A stretch of DNA of 64,000 nt from Sphingomonas paeninsulae (GTDB lineage Bacteria; Pseudomonadota; Alphaproteobacteria; Sphingomonadales; Sphingomonadaceae), in NCBI RefSeq assembly GCF_003660165.1, contig NZ_CP032829.1, positions 2,555,001 through 2,619,000 on the forward strand. The letters run 5' to 3'. Shown here one piece after another: positions 44,251 to 54,144 of this stretch; the first letter of the stretch is position 1; each line of letters opens with the position of its first letter. Both the position numbers and the translations under genes were made by a program. Under the pieces are notes generated by a model, which saw only the letters and a list, made by a program, of their open reading frames with translations, was not told the DNA's origin and did no database searches.

Positions 44251-45866
44251 TTCTGCGGTTCCTTCTGATGGCCGGCGCTGCCGGTGCTATCGTCTTTGCG
44301 CCCCCGGCGCGGGCCGAGCATAGTACTGAGGTTCATCCTTATCTCGAAGTTGACCAGACGGTTTTCGGTGATCTGAATAACGGCGGCGGAACGTCTGCCT
44401 ATACGACTGCCGCAGCCGGCATCGACGCCTCAATCAGTACCCCGCGCACCGAAGGCCAGATCAGCTATCGGTACGAACATCGTTTCGGATGGGACAAAAA
44501 CACTGGCGATGGAGATACCCATTCGGGTCTCGCGCGCGGCCAATATGTGGTTGTACCAAACCTGCTGCGGATCGAGGCTGGGGCGCTCGCCACGCGGACG
44601 CGCAACGATTTACCCGGCATCGGCGCAAATCCGGTGATCGGCAATGCGGACAATGTGTCGCAGCTTTATTCGGTTTATGCCGGACCAACGCTCGCGACCC
44701 GCGTCGGGGATCTAGATGTCGGTGCCGCTTATCGCTTTGGTTATACAAAGCTGGACAATCATCTCGGCAACTTACCCGCCGGACAGACCGATCTCGGCGG
44801 TTTCGATTCATCGACCAATCATGTGCTGGCGGCCAATGTCGGTATGCGGGTCGGAGTCCTGCCGATCGCATGGAATGTCAGCGGCGGTTATGAGCGCGAG
44901 GATCAGAGCGAACTCGATCAACGCTTCGAAAGCGGCTTTGTGCGAGCGGACGTGACTGTCCCGGTATCCCCGACGCTCGCAGCGGTGGGCGGCGCGGGTT
45001 ACGAGAAAATCAGATCGAGCGCGCGCAATGCCCTTGTTGACGACGCGGGCAATCCAGTTCTCAATGGAAACGGAAGTTTCGTGACCGATCCTGCCAGTCC
45101 GCGGCTGCTCGATTACGACCAATCCGGGTTTATCTGGGATGTCGGCATATTATGGCGACCAAGCCAACGCACCTCGCTCGAGGCGCGGGTTGGACGCCGT
45201 TACGGTAGTATGACGTACATCGGCTCATTCTCGTATCAACCGAGCGACGACATGGCTTTTCAGGTCGGCGTATATGACGGCGTCCAGACGTTCGGACGTC
45301 AGATCGACGCGTCACTGTCTAGCTTGCCGACGCAATTCACCTTGCAGCGCAATCCTTTCGGCGGCTCGATCGGAGGCTGCGTGTTCGGCACTTCGGGCGG
45401 AAGTGCGGGGGGCAGCGGCGCGGGCGGTTGCCTGAACGATGCGCTGCAATCAATCATTGGCGGCACATATCGATCGCGTGGTGTCAATGCTGTCTGGCGT
45501 TATTCGCGCGGGCCGTGGCTGGCCGGCCTCGGCCTTGGTTATGCGGAGCGGACCTTCCTCGACTCGCGCGGTGTGTTGGCGGCAGTCAATGGATCGAAGG
45601 ATCGCGGCTATTACGTGCAGGCCAATCTGGGGCGGCGGCTGACGTCACATTCGGGCATTGATGGTACTGTCTATATCGACTGGTACGAACCGGGTTTTCC
45701 GGGTGCGCAGGACGTGCTCGGCACGGGCGCGACGGGCAGTTATTATCATAATTTCAGCAATCACCTGACCGGCACGGCGACGCTCGGCTTATATTCGACC
45801 CGCGTCCAGGATGTTGATTCATCTTTGATCGGTGCGGCTCAAGTCGGCGCCCGGTATCGGTTCTAG
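44247..45866 (+). CDS. XrtA/PEP-CTERM system-associated outer-membrane beta-barrel
   Basis: A 539-residue protein with a signal peptide (FLLMAGAAGAIVFAPPARA, cleaved before EHSTEVHPYLEVDQTVFGDLN). The rest is repeated amphipathic beta strands rich in Gly/Tyr/Arg (LGYAERTFLDSRG, VNAVWRYSRGPWLAGLG, ATLGLYSTRVQDVD) and ends in a C-terminal aromatic, VGARYRF, the usual outer-membrane barrel signature. This is the XrtA-linked barrel family, thought to help polysaccharide or protein cross the outer membrane. A cysteine pair region (GGCVFGTSGG...GGCLND, ~375-395) forms a glycine-rich loop, probably disulfide-closed. Confidence 0.88.
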   Translation: MILRFLLMAGAAGAIVFAPPARAEHSTEVHPYLEVDQTVFGDLNNGGGTSAYTTAAAGIDASISTPRTEGQISYRYEHRFGWDKNTGDGDTHSGLARGQYVVVPNLLRIEAGALATRTRNDLPGIGANPVIGNADNVSQLYSVYAGPTLATRVGDLDVGAAYRFGYTKLDNHLGNLPAGQTDLGGFDSSTNHVLAANVGMRVGVLPIAWNVSGGYEREDQSELDQRFESGFVRADVTVPVSPTLAAVGGAGYEKIRSSARNALVDDAGNPVLNGNGSFVTDPASPRLLDYDQSGFIWDVGILWRPSQRTSLEARVGRRYGSMTYIGSFSYQPSDDMAFQVGVYDGVQTFGRQIDASLSSLPTQFTLQRNPFGGSIGGCVFGTSGGSAGGSGAGGCLNDALQSIIGGTYRSRGVNAVWRYSRGPWLAGLGLGYAERTFLDSRGVLAAVNGSKDRGYYVQANLGRRLTSHSGIDGTVYIDWYEPGFPGAQDVLGTGATGSYYHNFSNHLTGTATLGLYSTRVQDVDSSLIGAAQVGARYRF

Positions 45867-45895
45867 GCAGCAGAAGTTTCAGGGAAGTATGCGCA

Positions 45896-46939
45896 ATGTA
45901 CACTGACTATTACGGTCTGACCGCCCCGCCGTTTCAGCTAACGCCCGACGCTCGTTTCTGGTTTGCCAGCGGCACGCATAAAAAGGCGATGGCGTATCTT
46001 GGCTATGGGCTGGCGCAAGGTGAAGGCTTTATCGTTGTCACCGGAGACATCGGCGCGGGCAAGACGACGCTGACCGGCCATCTAATGGCTACAATCGACC
46101 CGGCACGGGTTGCGGCGATCCAAATCGTTTCGACGCAGGTTGAGGGCGACGACATGCTCCGCCTTACCGCGCAAGGACTGGGACTGCCGACAGAGGGCGT
46201 GGAGAAGGCGCAGTTACTCGACCGGATCGAACGACATCTGGCCGAAACCGGGCGGGGTGGGCGGCGGACTTTGCTGATCATCGACGAAGCGCAGAACTTG
46301 CCGACTTCGGCGCTTGAAGAATTGCGGATGCTGTCCAATTTTCAGGCGGGTGGTCATCCGCTAATGCAAATATTTCTCTTGGGACAACCGGAATTTCGTG
46401 ATCGGCTCGCTGAATCGGAGCAGCTCGAACAACTCCGTCAGAGGGTCATCGCGACGCATCACCTCGACCCAATGAAGCCGGACGAGACGCGGGGTTATCT
46501 TGAGCATCGTTTGACCACAGCAGGTTGGACGGGGCGTCCTGCCCTGACCGACGAGGCGTGCCAGATGCTCCACGGTGCAAGCGGTGGCGTTCCGCGCAAA
46601 CTGAACACGCTGGCGACGCGGGCACTGTTGATGGGTGCGCTGGAGAAGGCGGACACGGTCGATGGTATCATCGTCGCGCAAGTCGTGGCCGATCTCGATG
46701 GTGATCGTCCAAAGGTTGTCGTTCAAATTTCATCGCCGCCGAGACAGCCCTTGCATGCCGTCAATGTCGAGCATCAGCAGTCACAAACCAATCCCCGCAC
46801 CGTCGATCACGAAGTACGGATTGCCATGCTCGAATCGCAAATCCGCGAACAGGAAGCTGCCTTGCGCCGTGTCTTGACGCTGTTGGTTGACTGGGTGGAG
46901 CGCGACGAACCCGCAATGGCCCGCGCACCCGCCGCCTGA
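45896..46939 (+). CDS. XrtA/PEP-CTERM system-associated AAA ATPase (ExeA-like)
   Basis: A 347-residue ATPase starting MYTDYYGLTAPPFQLTPDARFWF, the standard entry of this ExeA-like family. Walker A is GDIGAGKTTLTGHLM (~50), Walker B is TLLIIDEAQNLP (~122), sensor region FLLGQPEFRDRL (~155), and the AAA lid follows to about residue 265. The final ~80 residues are a proline-rich and coiled-coil tail. AGGGAAG 10 bases upstream is the ribosome site after a 29-base gap. Its role in the XrtA system, probably organising export or peptidoglycan passage, is not established. Confidence 0.92.
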   Translation: MYTDYYGLTAPPFQLTPDARFWFASGTHKKAMAYLGYGLAQGEGFIVVTGDIGAGKTTLTGHLMATIDPARVAAIQIVSTQVEGDDMLRLTAQGLGLPTEGVEKAQLLDRIERHLAETGRGGRRTLLIIDEAQNLPTSALEELRMLSNFQAGGHPLMQIFLLGQPEFRDRLAESEQLEQLRQRVIATHHLDPMKPDETRGYLEHRLTTAGWTGRPALTDEACQMLHGASGGVPRKLNTLATRALLMGALEKADTVDGIIVAQVVADLDGDRPKVVVQISSPPRQPLHAVNVEHQQSQTNPRTVDHEVRIAMLESQIREQEAALRRVLTLLVDWVERDEPAMARAPAA

Positions 46940-46956
46940 ACCTGTTAGGACGGGCC

Positions 46957-47813
46957 ATGCTCAACGCGCTTTCGGTCGATATCGAGGACTGGTTTCAGGT
47001 CGGAGCCTTTGAAAGAGTGATTGACCGTGCCGACTGGGACAATCTGGAATGCCGTGTCGAGCGCAACACCGATGCCGTCATCGCGCTGTTTGCCGAAACC
47101 GGCGTCAAGGCAACGTTCTTTACGCTTGGCTGGGTTGCGCATCGTTATCCGGCATTGATCCGACGTATCGTCGCGGCGGGGCACGAGGTCGCAAGCCACG
47201 GCTGGGATCACGCACGGGTGTTCACTATGACGCCTGCGGAATTCAAAGCCGATCTGAAGCGTGCGCGCGATATTCTCGAAGATGCAGCCGGATGTCCCGT
47301 CACCGGATACCGCGCGCCGAGTTTTTCGATCGATAAGCGTACACCATGGGCGCATGAAGTCCTTGCCGAAGCGGGCTATCGCTATTCGTCGAGCGTCGCT
47401 CCGGTAAAGCACGATCATTACGGCTGGCCCGAAGCGCCGCGTTTTGCGTTTCAGCCCGTTGCCGGAGTGCGTTGACTGAATTGCCCGTAACAACGGCGAT
47501 TTTCGCTGGCCGGACACTGGCGGCTGGGGGCGGGGGATTCTTTCGCCTGTTGCCTTATGCCTTTTCCTCATGGGCGATCCGACAGGTAAATGCGGCGCAG
47601 CAGCCCGCGACGTTCTATTTCCATCCGTGGGAGATCGATCCCGACCAACCACGCGTCGCCAATGCGCCGATGCGTTCGAAAATACGGCATTATTCGCGGC
47701 TGGACGCCATGGCCGATAAACTGCGTCATGTAGTTCGCGATTTCGAATGGGGCCGTGTGGACGAGGTTATCGAGACTTATAGCGGCGCGGGCCGGGAATC
47801 GATCGCTGCGTGA
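46957..47813 (+). CDS. XrtA-system polysaccharide deacetylase, one frameshift as sequenced
   Basis: A NodB-fold deacetylase. Metal and catalytic motifs: LSVDIEDWFQ with the catalytic aspartates (~6), TFFTLGWVAHRYP, VASHGWDHARV (histidine ligands, ~79) and GYRAPSFSID (~117). The frame breaks near 47464-47475: one frame stops at 47475 after FAFQPVAG while the next continues LTELPVTTAIFAGRTLAAGGGGFFRLLPYAFS to 47813. Adding one G to the GG at 47464-47465 gives AGSALTELPVTT, matching the family pattern, and a 285-residue protein. It trims acetyl groups from the polysaccharide. Its end overlaps the FemAB-like gene by 4 bases. Confidence 0.9.
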
Positions 47814-48835
47814 CGGTCGTTCGATTGGCTGATTTGAGTTCGGCCGCCGATTGCGCCGCGATCGATGATTTCCTCGCCACCCATTCCGAAACCACCCCCT
47901 TTCACCGCCGCGAATGGATCGAGGCGGTCGCAAAGGGATGCGGACAAAAGGCGCACTATCTGATCGTGGGCGCACCCGTTTCGGGCTTGGTGCCGCTCAA
48001 CGAACTTCATTCGCCTTTGTTCGGTCGCGCCCTCGTTTCCAGCGGGTTTGCCGTTGGCGGCGGCATTATCGCCGATGACGAGGCTACGGCTGATGCATTG
48101 GCAACGGCGGTCTGGAAACTGGCGGGAAGTTTGTCGTGTCCAACCGTCGAACTGCGTGGCGGACGTTTGCCCAAAGATTGGCCGCAGGACGTTACGACCT
48201 ATCTCGGGTTTGCGCGTGATCTGGCTGTGGATGACGAGGCCGAATTGCTTGCCATTCCGCGCAAGCAACGCGCGGAGGTGCGTAAGGCGCTAACCAATGA
48301 GCTGACAGTCGATTTCGGCGACCATGATGCGCACTATGCGGTTTATGCAGAGAGCGTCCGCAACCTCGGCACTCCGGTGTTTCCCAGAGCGTTGTTTGCC
48401 GCGATTCTCGACGCGTTTGGCGACGATGCGGATATCTTGACGGTCAGGCATAATGGTGTGCCGCTCGCCAGCGTGTTGAGCCTTTATCACCGTAGCGTCG
48501 TGATGCCATATTGGGGTGGTGGCACGGCGGCGGCGCGACCGGTGCGGGCGAACGACATGATGTATTTCGCGCTGATGCGACGCGCGCGCGAACGGGGATG
48601 CATGCGTTTCGACTTCGGACGGTCGAAAACCGGAACGGGAGCCGCTGCGTTCAAGCGCAACTGGGGTTTCGAGGGTGTGCCGCTGGCCTATGTCAAGCGC
48701 ACCGCGGATGGACAGGCCGCGCGTGAGATCAATCCGCTCGACCCACGATACAGCCTTCAGGTCAAACTCTGGTCGAAGCTGCCGCTCGCTGTTGCCAACC
48801 GCCTTGGTCCAATGATTTCGCGTGGGCTGGGCTGA
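47810..48835 (+). CDS. FemAB-family XrtA/PEP-CTERM system-associated protein
   Basis: A 341-residue double-GNAT protein related to FemAB and lipid II aminoacyltransferases. Seen: THSETTPFHRREWIEAVAKGCGQKAHYLIVG (~24), LLAIPRKQRAEVRKALTNE (~145), LASVLSLYHRSVVMPYWGGGTAAARPVRANDMMYFALMRRARERGCMRFDFGRSKTGTGAAAFKRNWGF (~220-285). It starts with GTG overlapping the deacetylase stop. It probably transfers an aminoacyl or acyl group during polysaccharide or carrier modification; the donor and acceptor are unknown. It shares distant ancestry with the acyltransferase in the left operon. Confidence 0.92.
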   Translation: MTVVRLADLSSAADCAAIDDFLATHSETTPFHRREWIEAVAKGCGQKAHYLIVGAPVSGLVPLNELHSPLFGRALVSSGFAVGGGIIADDEATADALATAVWKLAGSLSCPTVELRGGRLPKDWPQDVTTYLGFARDLAVDDEAELLAIPRKQRAEVRKALTNELTVDFGDHDAHYAVYAESVRNLGTPVFPRALFAAILDAFGDDADILTVRHNGVPLASVLSLYHRSVVMPYWGGGTAAARPVRANDMMYFALMRRARERGCMRFDFGRSKTGTGAAAFKRNWGFEGVPLAYVKRTADGQAAREINPLDPRYSLQVKLWSKLPLAVANRLGPMISRGLG

Positions 48836-49980
48836 TGGGTGAAATCCTGTTTCTTGCACACCGACTGCCATACCCGCCCGATCGCGGTGACCGGATCAGA
48901 TCCTGGCATATTCTTCGGGCGCTGGCGAAAATCGCACCGATCCATGTCGCTTCGTTAATTGACCACGAAGCCGATCGCGTTCACCTGGCGACGGTTGAGA
49001 GCGTGGCCGTCAGTGTGACCGTAGAACCTCGCGATCCATCGAAGTTGCGTGCAATGATGGCGGCGCTACTGCGAGGGACACCTGCATCGGTGGAGGCATT
49101 TCGTAATCAGGCGCTGAAAACCAAGGTCGATGCGCTGCTAATGACTCGTCCAATCGACTGTATCTACGCCTTTTCCGGACAGATGGCGGCCTATGTTCCT
49201 CCCGAGTTCGGTGGGCGGTTCATCATGGATTTCGTCGATATGGATTCGGCCAAGTTTGAACAGCTTGGTGGTTTTGCCAATCGTCAGGAGGCCCGGCGGC
49301 TTTTGCGCTGGGAGACCGAGGCAGCCGGTCGCGCGGCGGTGTCGCTGTTTGTCAGCGATGCCGAAGTGGGGCTTTTCGAGAGCAAAACAGGTTTGGCTGC
49401 AACAATGTTGGGCAATGGTATCGATCTCGATCAATTCGATCCCGATCATGTTGAACCGGTTCCAAAGACTGGTCCCCTGATCGTGTTTACGGGTCAAATG
49501 GATTACGCGCCGAACATCGAGGCAGTGGTGGATTTCACGCACACGCAACTTCCTGCGATTATCGCAGCCGTTTCTAACGTGAAATTCGCAATCGTGGGAC
49601 GTGCCCCGGCGCCCCAAGTGCTGAACCTCGCTGGCCCCGACGTAATCGTGACTGGGGAAGTTACTGACACGCGACCGTGGCTCGCAGCCGCCGATGTCGT
49701 GGTGGCTCCTCTGAAACTGGCGCGCGGGGTGCAGAACAAGGTTTTGGAAGCGATGGCGATGGCGCGTCCTGTCGTCGCATCGACAGCCGCCGCATTGGGA
49801 ATCGACGCCGTGTATGGTCGCGATCTTATTGTGTCGGATAATGCGGCATCTGCGGTGATTGACCTGTTTCAAAATCCGACACGCGCCACCGCAATCGGGG
49901 CCGCCGCCCGCACCCGTATGCTGGAGTATTATCCCTGGGACGCTCAACTGGTTCCGCTGGCCGGAATCGTCGCCGGATGA
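48835..49980 (+). CDS. XrtA/PEP-CTERM system glycosyltransferase (TIGR03087-like)
   Basis: A 381-residue GT-B glycosyltransferase. The N-terminus EILFLAHRLPYPPDRGDRIRSWHILRAL (~3-30) is the signature of this XrtA-linked group. The donor-binding half has MLGNGIDLDQFDPDHV (~194), IVFTGQMDYAPNIEAV (~214) and GVQNKVLEAMAMARPVVAS (~299), with the EAMAMARPVV glutamate contacting the nucleotide sugar. It adds a sugar during repeat-unit assembly. Stop and start overlaps on both sides (TGATG and ATGA) tie it to its neighbours. Confidence 0.93.
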   Translation: MGEILFLAHRLPYPPDRGDRIRSWHILRALAKIAPIHVASLIDHEADRVHLATVESVAVSVTVEPRDPSKLRAMMAALLRGTPASVEAFRNQALKTKVDALLMTRPIDCIYAFSGQMAAYVPPEFGGRFIMDFVDMDSAKFEQLGGFANRQEARRLLRWETEAAGRAAVSLFVSDAEVGLFESKTGLAATMLGNGIDLDQFDPDHVEPVPKTGPLIVFTGQMDYAPNIEAVVDFTHTQLPAIIAAVSNVKFAIVGRAPAPQVLNLAGPDVIVTGEVTDTRPWLAAADVVVAPLKLARGVQNKVLEAMAMARPVVASTAAALGIDAVYGRDLIVSDNAASAVIDLFQNPTRATAIGAAARTRMLEYYPWDAQLVPLAGIVAG

Positions 49981-51509
49981 CCAGCGCGACGATCACCACC
50001 GGCACTGCATCCAACAGGGGATTTTGGCGCGTACCGCTGAAGACGCTCGCGGTCACCCTTGCCGCAATGCTCTTACTTTTTGCGCACGACGCTAACGCAA
50101 TGGTGTGGCAGTGGTGGAATAGTTCAACCTATCAACATTGTCTTTTCGTGCTGCCGATAGTTGCGTGGCTGATCTGGCAACGTCGTGTTGAGGTCGCTTC
50201 AGTCAAATTGGGAGCATGGCTCCCCGGCCTCGCCTTTCTGGGATTGGCTGCGTTCGGATGGCTGATCGGTCAGGCGGGTGGCGCATCGCTGATCCGACAC
50301 GCCGCTCTGGTTGCGATGGTGCAGGCAACGGTGCTGACAATCCTCGGTCCCGCCGTCACGCGCGCCATTCTGTTTCCGCTATTTTATCTGATCTTTCTGA
50401 TCCCTTTTGGGGATGCCTTCGTCCCGGCACTCCAGAATGTCACGGCGTCGATAACGATGGCGTTACTGCATCTGACCGGGGTGCCGGCGCATATCGACGG
50501 CGTGTTCATCACCATCCCCAATGGCTGGTTCGAAGTTGCGGAGGCTTGTTCTGGCGTAAAATTCCTCGTTGCAATGGTGGCCTATGGTGCCCTTGTCGCG
50601 CACGTTTGTTTCAAAAGCTGGCGACGCCGCGCGGCGTTCATGATGCTGTGCATCGTCGCGCCGGTTCTGGCGAACGGTGTGCGAGCCTTTGCAACCATCT
50701 ACGCCGCGCATCTGACCTCCGTGGAAATTGCGACGGGATTCGATCATGTCGTATATGGCTGGTTCTTCTTCGCGATAGTCATGGCGCTGGTCATGCTTGC
50801 GGGGTGGAAATTCTTCGACCGCACGCTCGGCGATCCGTGGTTGGCCGGGTTTCGTGCTCCGGACTTTCGCGCAAGACCATTCCTCGGGATGGCGCTGGCG
50901 ACGGTCGGCGTGGTCCTGCTGCCATTGCTATGGAACGGAACGGTCATTGCGGCAGGTCGCGCTCAACTCCCGCATAGTATTGCATTGTCTCAAGTCGCTG
51001 GTTGGACGATCGAACCGAGAGTCGCAGGATACCCATGGGTTGCTCGATTCGACGGTGCGGATCACCGTCTCTACGGACGCTATCGAGACGCCAGCGGGCA
51101 AAGCGTTGACCTCGCCATCGCGCTTTACGGATGGCAGAACGAGGGGCGAGAGATCGTCGGGTTCGCGCAGGGCGCAGTCGACCCCGATAGCAAATGGAAG
51201 TGGACGGCCACCGCCGCGCCTCCTCCGGCTGGTAAGGCAGAGCGCCTGATGGCGCCCGGACGGCTGGCGCGTGAGGCGTTGACCTTCTACGTGCTGGGCG
51301 GTGGGTCGACGGGAAGTAGCATGACGGTCAAACTGAGGACTTTGCGCGCGCGCTTGCTCGGCGGCGATCAGGGCGCGGCGGTGGTCATCTTGTCGGCAGA
51401 GGACGGCCCCGGCCATCCTGCACGGCTCGCCATCGACCGCTTCATGCAGGCATTCGGCCCGCCGCAAGCCCAGACTGCTCGCCTGTTCGCAGTCGCCCGG
51501 AGCCACTGA
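49977..51509 (+). CDS. xrtA: Exosortase A fused to an EpsI-type domain
   Basis: A 510-residue inner-membrane cysteine transpeptidase that cuts PEP-CTERM tails and attaches the proteins to a surface molecule. The first ~290 residues hold about eight membrane spans; NSSTYQHCLFVLPIVAWLIW (~45) matches the family. The catalytic triad is C191 (EACSGVKFL), R236 (NGVRAFATIYAAH) and H257 (GFDHVVYGWFFF). From ~300 to the end is a soluble EpsI (DUF3485)-like domain (QVAGWTIEP...YGRYRDASGQSVDLAIALYG) made as a separate protein in many other organisms. It overlaps the glycosyltransferase by ATGA. No PEP-CTERM substrate is encoded in the window. Confidence 0.95.
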   Translation: MTSATITTGTASNRGFWRVPLKTLAVTLAAMLLLFAHDANAMVWQWWNSSTYQHCLFVLPIVAWLIWQRRVEVASVKLGAWLPGLAFLGLAAFGWLIGQAGGASLIRHAALVAMVQATVLTILGPAVTRAILFPLFYLIFLIPFGDAFVPALQNVTASITMALLHLTGVPAHIDGVFITIPNGWFEVAEACSGVKFLVAMVAYGALVAHVCFKSWRRRAAFMMLCIVAPVLANGVRAFATIYAAHLTSVEIATGFDHVVYGWFFFAIVMALVMLAGWKFFDRTLGDPWLAGFRAPDFRARPFLGMALATVGVVLLPLLWNGTVIAAGRAQLPHSIALSQVAGWTIEPRVAGYPWVARFDGADHRLYGRYRDASGQSVDLAIALYGWQNEGREIVGFAQGAVDPDSKWKWTATAAPPPAGKAERLMAPGRLAREALTFYVLGGGSTGSSMTVKLRTLRARLLGGDQGAAVVILSAEDGPGHPARLAIDRFMQAFGPPQAQTARLFAVARSH

Positions 51510-51511
51510 CA

Positions 51512-53410
51512 ATGTGCGGCATTGCCGGTCTTTTCCACCTTGGAACGCCGAAGCCAGTCGATCCCGCCCGCGTTCGCGCCATGATCGACATACAGGCCCA
51601 TCGCGGCCCGGATGGCTCGGGCGTGTGGGTCGCGCAGGGTGTTGGTCTCGGTCACCGTCGCTTGTCGATCATCGACCTGGGCGGTGGCGCGCAACCGATG
51701 CTCAGCCCCGACGAGCGGGTCGCCGTTACCTATAATGGCGAAATCTATAATTTCCGCGAAGTTCGCCGCGAACTCGAAGTCGGTGGCGCGGAGTTTCGCA
51801 CTGACAGCGACACCGAAGTCCTGATCCACGGTTGGCGCGCGTGGGGGCCGGAATTGCTTCCCCGGCTCAACGGCATGTTCGCCTTCGCGCTGTTCGACGC
51901 CGATCGGCAGACGCTGTTCATGGCGCGCGACCGCCTCGGCGTGAAACCGCTGCATTATACACGGCTGGCGGACGGCAGCATCGCCTTCGCGTCTGAACTG
52001 AAAGGCTTGCTCGCCAATCCCGCCGTCCGCCGCGAACCCTCGCTTCAGGCCATCGAGGATTACTTTGCGCTCGGCTATATTCCCGATGACGCCTGCTTGG
52101 TCGCCGGCGTGCAAAAACTGCCAGCAGGCAGCTATCTCCTCCTTGAACGCGGCAAACCCGAACCCGCGCCCGTCACTTGGTGGGATGTCGACTTTTCCCA
52201 AAGAACGACCGGATCGACGCGCGACGCCGAAGAACAGATGCGCACCCACCTCCGCGACGGTGTGACATCACGCATGGTCTCCGACGTTCCGCTCGGCGCA
52301 TTCCTGTCCGGGGGTGTGGACTCCTCCAGCGTCGTCGCCCTTATGGCCGAAGCCAGCCCCAACGCGGTCCAAACCTGCTCCATCGGTTTCGATTCTGCAG
52401 CTCACGACGAGACTCACTACGCCGCGTTGATCGCCAAACGGTTTGCCACCAACCATCGTAAACGCATCGTCGCAGCAGATGATTTTCCTGCAATCGACGT
52501 GCTGGCAAACGCGTTCGACGAACCCTTCGCCGACGCCTCTGCGCTTCCCACTTGGCGGGTTTGCCAACTCGCACGCGAAACGGTGACGGTGGCGCTATCG
52601 GGTGACGGAGCGGACGAAATCTTTGCAGGATATCGCCGCTATAAATTCCAGTCCGCCGAAGAACGCGTGCGTGGCCTGATGCCCGCGGATTTCCGCCGTT
52701 CAATATTCGGAAAACTCGCCCACTATTACCCAAAAGCCGACTGGGCACCACAGAAATTCCGCGCCAAATCCACCTTCGAAGCTCTCGCCCGCGACGGCGA
52801 CGAAGCCTATGCCCGAGCAGTCGGCGTAACCGGCCCCGAAATGCGTGCCGCGCTATTCTCTCCCAGCTTCAAGGCCGCGCTACAGGGCCACCGCGCGGAG
52901 GACCGCATCGTCGCCGCCATGCGCAATGCCCCTGCGCGCGACCCGTTGGACCGCGCCCAATATGCCGATCTCAAAATCTGGCTCCCCGGCGACATTCTGA
53001 CCAAAGTCGATCGCACCAGCATGGCCGTCAGCCTCGAAGCGCGTGAACCACTCCTCGATCACCGCCTTGTAGAATTTGGCGCAACGCTGCCGGTGTCGCT
53101 ACGTTTGCGAGGCGGCACAGGCAAATGGCTAATGAAAAAGGCAATGCAGAAATACTTGCCTGACGACATACTCTATCGCCAGAAAATGGGCTTCGTGACG
53201 CCGATCTCGGCATGGTTCCGTGGCGCGTTGGCAGAGGAGGCGACCCGTATCACCACGACCGCCTTTGCGGAAACCGGATGGTTCGACCCCGTTGTCCTGG
53301 CGAAGGTCGGCACCGATCACGCCAGTGGCGTGCGCGATCATGGGCGGCTATTGTGGCAACTCGTCATGCTTGAAAAATCACTTGCCCGCGTATTTGGCCT
53401 TCACGGATAG
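51512..53410 (+). CDS. XrtA/PEP-CTERM system amidotransferase (asparagine synthase-like)
   Basis: A 632-residue glutamine-dependent amidotransferase. Mature Cys2 (MCGIAGLFH) and [34 protein letters not shown] form the glutaminase half; the synthetase half has [16 protein letters not shown] (PP-loop, ~260), [19 protein letters not shown] (~355) and [22 protein letters not shown] (~490). It would amidate a carboxyl group, probably an exosugar or carrier-bound acid, as in other XrtA loci. It begins 2 bases after xrtA and ends the right-hand operon, overlapping the convergent truA by 10 bases. Confidence 0.94.
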   Translation: MCGIAGLFHLGTPKPVDPARVRAMIDIQAHRGPDGSGVWVAQGVGLGHRRLSIIDLGGGAQPMLSPDERVAVTYNGEIYNFREVRRELEVGGAEFRTDSDTEVLIHGWRAWGPELLPRLNGMFAFALFDADRQTLFMARDRLGVKPLHYTRLADGSIAFASELKGLLANPAVRREPSLQAIEDYFALGYIPDDACLVAGVQKLPAGSYLLLERGKPEPAPVTWWDVDFSQRTTGSTRDAEEQMRTHLRDGVTSRMVSDVPLGAFLSGGVDSSSVVALMAEASPNAVQTCSIGFDSAAHDETHYAALIAKRFATNHRKRIVAADDFPAIDVLANAFDEPFADASALPTWRVCQLARETVTVALSGDGADEIFAGYRRYKFQSAEERVRGLMPADFRRSIFGKLAHYYPKADWAPQKFRAKSTFEALARDGDEAYARAVGVTGPEMRAALFSPSFKAALQGHRAEDRIVAAMRNAPARDPLDRAQYADLKIWLPGDILTKVDRTSMAVSLEAREPLLDHRLVEFGATLPVSLRLRGGTGKWLMKKAMQKYLPDDILYRQKMGFVTPISAWFRGALAEEATRITTTAFAETGWFDPVVLAKVGTDHASGVRDHGRLLWQLVMLEKSLARVFGLHG

Positions 53411-54144
53411 TCGGCCCGCACGAAATACAGCCCATCGGGCGGCGCATTCAGTCCCAGCCGCGTCCGGTCCCTGGCCTCCAGTGCCTCGCGCAAATCGCCC
53501 GCCGACCAGCGCCCGATCCCGACCAGCGACAGGCACCCGACCATCGACCGCACCTGATGATGCAGGAACGACCGCGCCGATGCCCGGATGGTAATCGCAT
53601 TGCCCGTCCGCGTGACATCGAGCCGATCCAGCGTTTTTACCGGATTTGCCGACTGGCAATGCACCGATCGAAACGTTGTGAAATCATGATGCCCGACCAA
53701 TATCTGCGCCGCGTCGTGCATTGCCTCCGCATCGAGCGCCTTTTTGATCCGCCACTCGCGCCCGGCACCCAATGTCAAAGGCGCGCGCCGGTTTACGATC
53801 CGATATTCATAATGCCGCGCCAGACACGCAAACCGCGCGTGAAAGTCCGCCGCGACCGTCTCACACGCGATTACCGCAACCGGTACATCGATCAGGCCCG
53901 CATTGATCGCCTCCATCAACGCGAAGGGTGTCATCACGCGCGCTACGTCCAGATGCGCGACCATCCCCAGACCGTGAACCCCCGCATCGGTTCGCCCGGC
54001 GGCATGAACAACGATCGTCTCCTTCAGGATCGCGGCGCACGCATCCTCCAGCGCCTTCTGCACGGTGGCCCCATGCGGTTGCCGCTGCCAGCCCATGAAT
54101 GGTTGCCCGTCGAATTCGACAGTGATTCGAAACCGTTGCGTCAA
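53401..54144 (-). CDS. truA: tRNA pseudouridine synthase A
   Basis: A 247-residue enzyme that makes pseudouridine at positions 38-40 of tRNA anticodon arms. The catalytic aspartate is D53 in [42 protein letters not shown] and [14 protein letters not shown] (~192) are conserved. The start is TTG at 54144, within the fmt stop (CTTTGA), because the family begins directly with a [12 protein letters not shown]-type strand; the frame extends 36 codons further without homology. It follows fmt on the minus strand and overlaps the XrtA amidotransferase by 10 bases. Confidence 0.93.
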   Translation of the reverse strand: MTQRFRITVEFDGQPFMGWQRQPHGATVQKALEDACAAILKETIVVHAAGRTDAGVHGLGMVAHLDVARVMTPFALMEAINAGLIDVPVAVIACETVAADFHARFACLARHYEYRIVNRRAPLTLGAGREWRIKKALDAEAMHDAAQILVGHHDFTTFRSVHCQSANPVKTLDRLDVTRTGNAITIRASARSFLHHQVRSMVGCLSLVGIGRWSAGDLREALEARDRTRLGLNAPPDGLYFVRADYP

